From positions 1 to 6,278 of the forward strand of contig JAHENH010000098.1 in assembly GCA_018609935.1 (NCBI GenBank): DNA of 6,278 bases, in the 5' to 3' direction. The position numbers were made by a program, and so were the translations under genes. Positions 1 through 5,213 of the stretch are shown here, piece after piece. The first letter of the stretch is position 1. Every line of letters begins with the position of its first letter. Below the pieces are notes generated by a model. The model saw nothing but the letters and a program-made list of their open reading frames with translations, ran no database searches and was not told the DNA's origin. This DNA is from Halobacteriales archaeon. GTDB lineage: Archaea > Halobacteriota > Halobacteria > Halorutilales > JAHENH01.

Positions 1-421
1 CACCCAACTTAAAATACTCCACAGGAAAACCCTCACCACCAAAAAAACCCCCAACCCTATCCAACCTATCAGCAACACCACCAAAATCCCTAACCTCATA
101 AGACAAATTTTTGAGCTCTATTTCATGGAATCTATTCATTTTCATTTCTTGAAGAATTTCATCTCTATCCTTCTCTTTTTTATCTGCACATGCACACATT
201 TCATTTTCTGATTTTTCTGAAAGCCATAAACGTAAAATTACTTTTTTTTCAAATAATATATCCGGCAGTTTATATGGTGATTCATGTTTAGCTTCTACAC
301 TTAGTTTAAAAGATCTAGGTATCATTCTATTTCTCTCCCAATAAAGCTGAGTTTCAGAATCTATACTCTCCTTTACTTTTTCAACTCCGTTAACCTCGAC
401 ATTTAAGGGACTTATAACCAT
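1..421 (-). CDS. Hypothetical protein, N-terminal part (cut by left edge)
   Basis: An uninterrupted minus-strand frame of 140 codons begins with ATG at 421-419. An in-frame TAG lies just upstream at 451-449, with no other ATG, GTG or TTG between, so the start is well fixed. The frame is still open at base 2, so the C-terminus is outside the window. I do not recognise the family. The visible part has no signal peptide or membrane segment. It is mixed-charge and mostly hydrophilic, with a Cys-Ala-Cys (residues about 75-77) followed by a lysine/glutamate-rich stretch, then a glycine-rich end (Phe-Gly-Gly, Gly-Gly-Phe-Phe-Gly-Gly). From about base 110 leftwards codon choice changes: Arg becomes AGG, Leu TTG, Glu GAG and Gly mostly GGT, while the first 100 codons favour AGA, TTA/CTT and GAA. 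Local GC rises from about 28% to 40-45%. The open frame makes a real gene likely; its function is unknown. Confidence 0.75.
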   Translation of the reverse strand, partial: MVISPLNVEVNGVEKVKESIDSETQLYWERNRMIPRSFKLSVEAKHESPYKLPDILFEKKVILRLWLSEKSENEMCACADKKEKDRDEILQEMKMNRFHEIELKNLSYEVRDFGGVADRLDRVGGFFGGEGFPVEYFKLG

Positions 422-643
422 TCCTAAATATATTTTTTTCTTTCTAGTCTATGAGGTAGTAATGTATATTCTTTTTTATGAAGATCTAAGCTAGGTTATA
501 TATCGTTAAAGTTTTCATGTCTTAAAAATATAAAGATCCTAAGTAATTGAAACTTATATTAATTTAATGTAATTTACTCAAAAAATAGTCTCAAATCTAC
601 TATATAAGAGGTATTACTATATCTAATAAATACAAAGTTAGAG

Positions 644-657
644 AAAAAAAGAAAAAA
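644..657 (-). terminator. Double T-tract terminator (T6-C-T7)
   Basis: The minus strand carries TTTTTTCTTTTTTT (657 to 644), downstream of the folded island. Archaeal intrinsic termination needs only oligo-T in the non-template strand, so this tract is a plausible 3' end for the candidate RNA. No other minus-strand gene ends close to it. Confidence 0.45.
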
Positions 658-801
658 GAGAGATTAAAATTAGAGGGTATATTATCCCCATTAAATTCTT
701 CTACTATTGGATGGTAATAAGTACCTTTCGTGGACAGGTTGGCCATGCTTTTTATGGTGTCACCATAAGCCATTGCCTGTCGACACCGACCATCCTCCTA
801 C
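645..801 (-). ncRNA. Candidate structured small RNA (strand and ends inferred)
   Basis: Bases 721-800 are about 51% GC, while the flanks are 20-25%. On the minus strand this island folds into one long nested hairpin. GGATGGT (795-789) pairs with ACCATCC (715-709). GTG (786-784) pairs with CAC (732-730). GACAGG (781-776) pairs with CCTGTC (738-733). TGGC (772-769) pairs with GCCA (743-740). TTATGG (768-763) pairs with CCATAA (757-752) around a five-base loop. That is 26 base pairs with small bulges. A TATA-like ATTTATAATGG at 832-822 would place the transcript start near 801, and T6-C-T7 at 657-644 on the same strand resembles an archaeal terminator. I see no match to 5S rRNA, SRP RNA, RNase P RNA or tRNA signatures. 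A plus-strand transcript is also possible (TATA-like bases near 678-684; small hairpin and T5 near 836-866). The structure is seen directly; the transcript is inferred. Confidence 0.5.
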
Positions 802-821
802 ATATTAACGAGAAGACTTAT

Positions 822-832
822 CCATTATAAAT
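822..832 (-). promoter_or_regulatory. TATA-like box for the candidate small RNA
   Basis: The minus strand reads ATTTATAATGG, a good fit to an archaeal TATA element. Its centre is about 27 bases from position 801, just outside the outer stem of the folded island. It is not near any protein start on this strand. Confidence 0.35.
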
Positions 833-914
833 TTAAGTCAGACAAAGGTCTTATTTGACGTTTTTCCATATAATGAGACATATAAATATTAAATTGAAGA
901 ATTTAGAAATACAG

Positions 915-1049
915 TTAGAGGCTTGTATTTTTTTTATTTTGTATTTCTCTCCCACAATCAAAACAAGTTGTTATTTCACTTGTATCTGTGAAATTATTAA
1001 ATACTGTTTCTACATATATTTGATTGCTTCCACAATAAGGACATTTCAT
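915..1049 (-). CDS. Small CPxC zinc-ribbon protein, 44 aa
   Basis: A short minus-strand frame runs from ATG at 1049-1047 to TAA at 917-915. The 44-residue product starts Met-Lys-Cys-Pro-Tyr-Cys-Gly and has a second knuckle Cys-Phe-Asp-Cys-Gly at residues 29-33. The two Cys-x2-Cys pairs (3/6 and 29/32), 22 residues apart, are the classic zinc-ribbon layout and should bind one zinc ion. Between them lies a Thr/Asn-rich stretch that would form the beta strands. Archaea, and haloarchaea in particular, encode many such micro-proteins; the roles of most are unknown, and nucleic-acid or protein binding is the usual guess. A TATA-like TTATAAATG at 1081-1073 sits about 27 bases before the ATG, suggesting a leaderless transcript. 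The opposite strand also has an open frame of similar size here (about 855-1064), but it lacks any recognisable motif. The two Cys pairs make the minus strand the coding one. Confidence 0.8.
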   Translation of the reverse strand: MKCPYCGSNQIYVETVFNNFTDTSEITTCFDCGREIQNKKNTSL

Positions 1050-1072
1050 AAACTTATAGTATAAATATAGAC

Positions 1073-1081
1073 ATTTATAAC
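1073..1081 (-). promoter_or_regulatory. TATA-like box for the zinc-ribbon gene
   Basis: The minus strand reads TTATAAATG, centred about 27-28 bases upstream of the ATG at 1049. That is the spacing expected if transcription begins at the start codon. Confidence 0.35.
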
Positions 1082-1236
1082 CTTGTCAGACATATTATTT
1101 ATAGGTAAACTTAAAATAGATATTTTATTATCATATTATTTATCAAGTTAAAAGCTATCTTTTCATGTGTACTTTATATGTTTTTTATATATCAAGTGTA
1201 ATTACTGTCTCTTTTATTATTTTTTTAAGGTTTTTA

Positions 1237-2094
1237 TTATAAAAAATCTAGTAGTAATCTGTTTATTTTTTTTGGTTTATCGAGCATCATCCAATGTCCT
1301 GCACCAGTTATTTTTTCGTAATTCCAATCTTCTTTAACTTTTTCTTTTGATCCTTTTAAGTATTCTTCAGTTAAAAAAGGATCTTGATCACTCCATACTC
1401 CAAGTACTGGACAAGTTATATCCGGATAATCTGGTTTAGTTTTTTCAGGAGGTTTAGGTTCTACATTCGCTCTATACCAGTTTATAGCAGCTGTTAAAGC
1501 TCCGGGTTCAGATAGGTTTTCTATATATTTTTCCGTATCTCCTTGGTTTCTAGTCCATTCTCTGAATAATTTCCAGTCATCATGTTTTAACCATTCTTCT
1601 GCTACACCCTCAAACTGGAAGAAATAAAAATACCAAGATTTTTCGAACTGTTCAATTATATATCGTTTGGAATTATTAGGTGCGCCAACAGAAAAAGTAA
1701 CAAATTTTTCTACTATTTCCGGGTTTAAGGAGGCTAAAAGCCATCCTACTGCAGAACCCCAATCGTGTGCAATCAATTTTGTTTCCGTGATATTTAATTT
1801 TTTCAATATTTCCTTTATATCTTCAATAGCTTTATATATAACATAATCTTCTACTTTACCAGGTTTCGGGGCATCACCGTATCCTCGCATATCTGGAGCT
1901 ATAACCCTATATCCTTCCTCAGCTAGGGCAGGTATTTGATATCTCCACAAATGTCGAGAATCAGGAAAACCGTGAAGTAAGACTACCGGCGGCCCTTCAC
2001 CGTAATCAAGTACTGGAAACGAAAGATCTTCTACATTTACTTGGACAGTATGATCTTCAATATTTATGGTTTTTACTTCTTTGGAATTCTCCAT
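1237..2094 (-). CDS. Alpha/beta hydrolase, epoxide hydrolase type
   Basis: The product is 285 residues, close to full length for soluble epoxide hydrolases, with no signal peptide, so cytosolic. The oxyanion motif His-Gly-Phe-Pro is at 41-44, and the family strand-loop Asp-Met-Arg-Gly-Tyr-Gly is at 68-73. The nucleophile elbow His-Asp-Trp-Gly-Ser is at 110-114, with Asp111 as nucleophile. The acid is probably Asp238 in Trp-Ser-Asp-Gln-Asp-Pro-Phe (234-240), and the base is His267 in Gly-Ala-Gly-His-Trp. An Asp nucleophile points to epoxide hydrolases or haloalkane dehalogenases rather than esterases. The cap has candidate epoxide-activating tyrosines at 155/157 and in Asn-Trp-Tyr-Arg-Ala (Tyr207), which favours epoxide hydrolase: hydrolysis of epoxides to diols through an alkyl-enzyme ester. 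The natural substrate cannot be read from the sequence. The gene lies 80 bases downstream of the VOC gene on the same strand. ATG at 2094 is the start; the stop is TAA. Confidence 0.9.
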   Translation of the reverse strand: MENSKEVKTINIEDHTVQVNVEDLSFPVLDYGEGPPVVLLHGFPDSRHLWRYQIPALAEEGYRVIAPDMRGYGDAPKPGKVEDYVIYKAIEDIKEILKKLNITETKLIAHDWGSAVGWLLASLNPEIVEKFVTFSVGAPNNSKRYIIEQFEKSWYFYFFQFEGVAEEWLKHDDWKLFREWTRNQGDTEKYIENLSEPGALTAAINWYRANVEPKPPEKTKPDYPDITCPVLGVWSDQDPFLTEEYLKGSKEKVKEDWNYEKITGAGHWMMLDKPKKINRLLLDFL

Positions 2095-2114
2095 AACTAC
2101 GTATAATTAAACTC

Positions 2115-2123
2115 TATAATAAA
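2115..2123 (-). promoter_or_regulatory. TATA-like box for the epoxide hydrolase gene
   Basis: The minus strand reads TTTATTATA, centred 25 bases upstream of the ATG at 2094. This suggests a leaderless transcript of the hydrolase separate from the upstream VOC gene. The intergenic region is AT-rich, so a chance match is possible. Confidence 0.35.
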
Positions 2124-2174
2124 GTATCTTTGTGTATAAACTAAATTCTAAAAATATTCTGTTAAAATATAAAA

Positions 2175-2546
2175 TTATTCTAATGGTTCGACTAGTTCAA
2201 TAGTATGACCATCAGGGTCTTTTATAAATGCTGTTCTTGAATTTGCAGCAGGTTGATCTTTAGGTTCCTGTACTACACCATGATTTTCTATTCTCTCAAA
2301 AGCTTCATCTACATTTTCTACACTAATGGATAAGTGATCCCAACTATTTCCTTGATTAAATTTGTCTTTCCCCTCAGTATCAGAAAGCTGTAATTCTATT
2401 CCATTCTCATCTTTTACATATTTGTTTACAGTCTTACCATCTTCACTTACAAATGACCAAGAATCCTCAAAATTCAATTCATTTTTATACCAGTTTGCCA
2501 ACTCTTCAGCATCTGATACATTAAGACAAGTATGTATTATAGACAT
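2175..2546 (-). CDS. Glyoxalase/VOC-superfamily protein, GloA-like
   Basis: The product has 123 residues, the normal length of a single-chain two-motif VOC protein. The first beta-alpha-beta-beta-beta module covers about 1-60 and the second about 68-121. The four expected metal ligands are in place: His5 (Ile-Ile-His-Thr-Cys), Glu51 (Gly-Ile-Glu-Leu-Gln), His71 (Trp-Asp-His-Leu) and Glu117 (Thr-Ile-Glu-Leu-Val). This is the ligand set of glyoxalase I, with the usual Asp-Pro-Asp-Gly-His turn at 110-114. A lactoylglutathione-lyase-like role, detoxifying methylglyoxal or another dicarbonyl bound to a small thiol, is therefore plausible. Archaea of this kind usually lack glutathione, so the cofactor thiol and exact reaction are open. 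The sequence resembles haloarchaeal VOC proteins as I remember them. It sits between the AEC transporter (60 bases upstream) and the epoxide hydrolase (80 bases downstream), all on the minus strand. Start ATG at 2546. Confidence 0.9.
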   Translation of the reverse strand: MSIIHTCLNVSDAEELANWYKNELNFEDSWSFVSEDGKTVNKYVKDENGIELQLSDTEGKDKFNQGNSWDHLSISVENVDEAFERIENHGVVQEPKDQPAANSRTAFIKDPDGHTIELVEPLE

Positions 2547-2606
2547 TATAAAGAGTTATTGAATACCATTTCCCTTAAAGTATTCCAATTAAATTATTTA
2601 TTTATG

Positions 2607-3572
2607 TTAAATAAAAACTCCAGATTTAAGTATGTAAACTAAAACTGTAAGTGTTATTATCCCTCCAACTGTAGTTATAAATATTATAGAACTCATGTTT
2701 TCAGGTGATAAACCATCCTTATTTTTACTATATGATATTATTAAAACAAGTGGCATAATAGCTGTTGGCATAGAACATTCTAATATAAAAACTTTAGCGA
2801 CTTCAAGATCTTCAAAAACTAATATAAAAGCTAATAACCCTCCAAGTATTGGAGAGATTATAAGTTTCAACATAGTTGGTTTAAATAGATTCCTGAAATG
2901 AGAAATCGACATATTAACTTCAACAAGTTGAATTCCAAGAACTGTAAGCATTAGTGGAATAGAAGCATCACCAATAAGATTAATGGTTTCTAATAAAAAA
3001 TTATCGTCAGGCAGGGAAAAACCAGAAAGTTGTATAAAAAAAGCAGCTATAACCGCGTATATTAGTGGAAGACTAAAAACCTCTTTAAATGAGGTAGTAA
3101 ATTTATTTCCTTCCCCATATGAAGCTATGTATATTCCTAATGTGTATATAAGTATGCTTTGTACAGCTAGATATAATACCGCTGTAGTTCTGCCTATCGT
3201 ACCAAAGGCAAATTCTGATAGAGGTACTCCAATAAATCCTGAATTGGGAAATGAACTAGAGAGAATAACTACACTAAGGGATAAGTCGGATCTATTTGAT
3301 AATTTAAAAACTATATAGCTAACAACTACCATAAAAATTGTAAAAACCACAACTCCAATTGATAACTTAAAAATTGTGGTAGTATTAAAATCTGTTGTAA
3401 CAAGGCTATGAAAAACTAACGCCGGAATAAAAAAATAAAGAACAATTATATTTACTGACTCCACATTAATATCTTTTATATATCCGAGAATATATCCAAT
3501 AAGTGTAATAAAAAGAATCGGACTTATAGTTGTAATAAATATATATAAACCCCATAGTATAGTCCAGTACAA
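2607..3572 (-). CDS. AEC (auxin efflux carrier) family transporter
   Basis: The product is a 321-residue, very hydrophobic protein with about ten membrane segments, the standard size of the AEC/malonate-malate permease family. Family landmarks are visible. The first helix ends in Leu-Ile-Gly-Tyr-Ile-Leu-Gly (24-30). The unwound Phe-Phe-Ile-Pro-Ala-Leu-Val-Phe is at 47-54. Phe-Pro-Asn-Ser-Gly-Phe-Ile-Gly-Val-Pro-Leu is at 108-118. In the second half, Asp-Ala-Ser-Ile-Pro-Leu-Met-Leu is at 202-209 and Glu-Cys-Ser-Met-Pro-Thr-Ala at 265-271. The two inverted five-helix halves are separated by a polar loop near 152-163. The family moves organic anions such as malate, malonate or other small acids; the direction and substrate are not shown. 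The only reasonable start is TTG at 3572-3570: the frame is open back to a TAA at 3620-3618 but has no ATG or GTG there, and the TTG leaves a short N-terminus before helix 1. The VOC and epoxide hydrolase genes follow. Confidence 0.9.
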   Translation of the reverse strand: MYWTILWGLYIFITTISPILFITLIGYILGYIKDINVESVNIIVLYFFIPALVFHSLVTTDFNTTTIFKLSIGVVVFTIFMVVVSYIVFKLSNRSDLSLSVVILSSSFPNSGFIGVPLSEFAFGTIGRTTAVLYLAVQSILIYTLGIYIASYGEGNKFTTSFKEVFSLPLIYAVIAAFFIQLSGFSLPDDNFLLETINLIGDASIPLMLTVLGIQLVEVNMSISHFRNLFKPTMLKLIISPILGGLLAFILVFEDLEVAKVFILECSMPTAIMPLVLIISYSKNKDGLSPENMSSIIFITTVGGIITLTVLVYILKSGVFI

Positions 3573-3639
3573 ATGAATGAAACTTAATATAATTGATATA
3601 TTGTCAACAAGTTTATTTTAGCATATTTATCCTTCTGAA

Positions 3640-4205
3640 AAAAGAGTAAATCCCTATTGTGAGGTTTCAGCTATGCCACTAGTCTACGGTTTCAAGACGC
3701 ACCTGTCTTCTAACGCTTTGAACTGTTTCCATTCATGATTAGAATGCCTATGTCTCTACCAGCTTATACCCTCTCCATTAAATCATTGTCTTCAGTATTT
3801 TACCCTAAAGCTATCTTTTGATGGGGAGTAACATAAAGCTATATTTGAAGTACTATTAACATTGGCTTGACACGTGTATAACTAACAGTCGTAGCTAGTA
3901 CATAGGAACCTTGTATTTGTATAATCTATCCGATATGTCCGCAAAAACGGCACTATGAGAGTTGCAGACCAGTACGGTACGTATTCGATAGAAATGTCTG
4001 ATAAGAGTTATCTTCAAAAAGTTGTTGGAGCTAAGGGAAACGACCAAAAATACAACCCTTAGATTTATGTAGTTACCCATGAACACGTTATCGACCATGT
4101 ATTGTACCGACAAAAGAAACTATCCAAACTTTCACCAATAAGTCCGGCTTCATCAATCTACACCTAGTGCAACATTGACATCACACTAATATACATAATT
4201 TTTTA
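3640..4205. other. Gene-free island of raised GC; unidentified
   Basis: This stretch of about 560 bases is about 38% GC overall and 48% at 3661-3720. That is higher than the genes on either side (about 30%) and far above ordinary spacers here (20-25%). All six frames are broken by frequent stops, and the longest (3895-4113, minus) shows no known motif. Local and nested pairings are abundant: AAGAC/GTCTT (3694-3698/3705-3709), CATTC/GAATG (3730-3734/3742-3746), CTAAGGG/CCCTTAG (4031-4037/4056-4062), TTTGAAG/CTTCAAA (3844-3850/4012-4018) and CAGAC/GTCTG (3965-3969/3996-4000). An outer helix pairs 3821-3837 with 4064-4080. Some of these would arise by chance in a region this size. Six-base T-tracts bound it on both strands: plus T6 at 4199-4204 and minus T6 at 3643-3638. 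It may be a large structured RNA or the eroded remains of a mobile element. I cannot identify it. Confidence 0.4.
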
Positions 4206-4334
4206 TTTCGAAATTGTCAAAGGAAAAACAAGAAACTGTAATTCAAGGAAATCCGTAAGGCTTGAGTTATTTATAGAAATAGATATAAAGTCGTATTATA
4301 GCTAAAATATAGATTTAAGTATACAAAACATTCC

Positions 4335-4343
4335 TTTAATAAA
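4335..4343 (+). promoter_or_regulatory. TATA-like box for the lipoprotein gene
   Basis: TTTAATAAA is centred 24 bases before the ATG at 4362. With no Shine-Dalgarno sequence in between, a leaderless transcript is the simplest reading. The surrounding region is AT-rich, which weakens the match. Confidence 0.3.
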
Positions 4344-4361
4344 AATACTCTATAAAATAAT

Positions 4362-4841
4362 ATGAAACGTAGAAAATTTATATTAAGTATAGCAGGTAGT
4401 TTAGCTATCCTACAAGGATGTATTACAGAATCAAATTCTAGAAATAATAAAAATAATACATCTGAAAAAAATAATACAAGTTCTGAAGTATCAGGACATA
4501 ATCTTGAAATAAAAAGTTTAAATTGTGGTAATGAATTAGATTTTTCACCTAATATAGATTTTAACACTGAAAGTTCTGAAATTATAATAGAAGGAATAGC
4601 TAACGGGAAAGATACATGCCAGACAGTAAATATAGATACTCTAAAATATGATTCTACTGAAGACATATTAGAGGTTATTTTAGAAACACAAAAAATAGAA
4701 AGATTAGATACATGTGCTGAATGTATAACCGAAATTGGATATGAAGTTATTGTAGATTTTGAAGATACAATACCACAAAATGTACATATAGAATTAAAAG
4801 ACATTAGAGGAACTAATTCAACTACAGCTTCTTCAAACTGA
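4362..4841 (+). CDS. Secreted lipoprotein of a haloarchaeal type, 159 aa
   Basis: The first 20 residues form a lipoprotein signal. Lys-Arg-Arg-Lys-Phe resembles a twin-arginine start, a short hydrophobic core follows, and the lipobox Leu-Gln-Gly-Cys (17-20) makes Cys20 the lipidated, membrane-anchoring residue. An Asn/Ser/Thr-rich linker covers about 21-45, as in archaeal surface lipoproteins. The folded domain (about 46-148) has four cysteines: Cys55, Cys86 and the pair Cys118-x2-Cys121. Strand-like segments such as Ile-Ile-Ile-Glu-Gly (74-78) and Tyr-Glu-Val-Ile-Val (127-131) flank them. This layout (single Cys, 'G-x-D-x-C', then Cys-x2-Cys followed by Glu-x-Tyr) matches uncharacterised haloarchaeal lipoproteins that I recall. 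The cysteines could form two disulfides outside the cell or bind a metal. No function is known to me. An antisense frame of 206 codons overlaps the gene but shows no protein features. It stands alone between the 3640-4205 island and a convergent intergenic region. Confidence 0.85.
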   Translation: MKRRKFILSIAGSLAILQGCITESNSRNNKNNTSEKNNTSSEVSGHNLEIKSLNCGNELDFSPNIDFNTESSEIIIEGIANGKDTCQTVNIDTLKYDSTEDILEVILETQKIERLDTCAECITEIGYEVIVDFEDTIPQNVHIELKDIRGTNSTTASSN

Positions 4842-4930
4842 CTTTTCATATAACTGAAGCTAAGATTTTTCATACTGCATATCTGATCCATAGACTCATA
4901 GACCCAAACTTAATAATAGGAAGCTTGTTT

Positions 4931-4968
4931 GTCTGCTTAGGTGTTTAACCTAGCGGTAGGTTGCAGAT
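4931..4968 (+). promoter_or_regulatory. Overlapping alternative hairpins
   Basis: AACCTA (4947-4952) and TAGGTT (4957-4962) form a perfect six-pair hairpin with loop GCGG, extended outside by GTCTGC (4931-4936) pairing with GCAGAT (4963-4968). The same ACCTA (4948-4952) can instead pair with the upstream TAGGT (4938-4942) around a five-base loop, so the two hairpins exclude each other. It could be the 3' end of the lipoprotein transcript, a small RNA, or chance. The strand is not determined by the pairing. Confidence 0.3.
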
Positions 4969-5193
4969 CAAGATCATCAACTTTAATAAATATCCGTAAA
5001 CCTAGCTACCATTTTATTACATTTTATAGAAGTATATAATTTAGTAATATAAGAAGTCAATAAATATTCCACATCTGAACCACACATAAAATTTAAAGCT
5101 CATGATCTTCTCAATTTACATTGATATATAGATATATTTTCTATATAATTTTCTTTCACCTCTTATCAGAATAATACAGGGTTTATGCCGTTT

Positions 5194-5201
5194 AAAAAAA
5201 A
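5194..5201 (-). terminator. T8 terminator after the YigZ-family gene
   Basis: The minus strand has eight consecutive T residues beginning 13 bases downstream of the TAG stop (5216-5214). This is a good candidate for an archaeal oligo-T terminator. Confidence 0.5.
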
Positions 5202-5213
5202 TTGTAATGTAGT

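Larger units (their letters stand above)
4842..5213. other. Convergent intergenic region with hairpin cluster
   Basis: This region lies between the ends of the lipoprotein (+) and YigZ-family (-) genes. I see no credible gene in it. It holds a small GC-richer patch at 4931-4968 (listed separately) and a related segment AACCTAGCTACC near 5000-5012. It also has an AT-only hairpin (5125-5132 with 5140-5147, eight perfect pairs, seven-base loop) and the T-tract that probably ends the YigZ-family transcript. The rest is featureless AT-rich DNA. Confidence 0.5.

Noticed and set aside
709..795. tRNA, 5S rRNA, SRP RNA or hammerhead ribozyme
   Set aside because: No T-arm signature, no 5S loop sequences, no SRP helix 8 GGAA motif and no CTGATGA core are present in the folded island.
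855..1064. Plus-strand open frame of 69 codons
   Set aside because: It lies opposite the zinc-ribbon gene and has a low-complexity Ile/Phe-rich product with no motif, while the minus strand shows two Cys-x2-Cys knuckles and a placed TATA box.
2362..3318. Several plus-strand frames over the VOC and AEC genes
   Set aside because: They are shadows of well-supported minus-strand genes and carry no motifs.
1151..3819. Shared 13-mer AAAGCTATCTTTT at 1151-1163 and 3807-3819
   Set aside because: One match of this length is expected by chance in an AT-rich 6 kb sequence, and the flanks do not match.
3895..4113. Minus-strand open frame of 72 codons within the GC island
   Set aside because: No recognisable motif; its length is unremarkable for a 38% GC sequence, and no zinc-ribbon or transposase signature appears in this or the adjoining frames.
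3640..4205. RNase P RNA or IS200/IS605 (TnpB) remnant
   Set aside because: GAGTAAATCC near 3646 and CCGGCTT near 4144 resemble RNase P conserved ends, and the left end faintly recalls a TnpB 3' flank. The diagnostic core motifs are absent, and no TnpB catalytic or zinc motif is readable in any frame.
4271..4891. Minus-strand open frame of 206 codons
   Set aside because: It is antisense to the lipoprotein gene; the product is Ser/Val/Phe-rich without domain features, whereas the plus strand encodes a clear signal peptide and lipobox.
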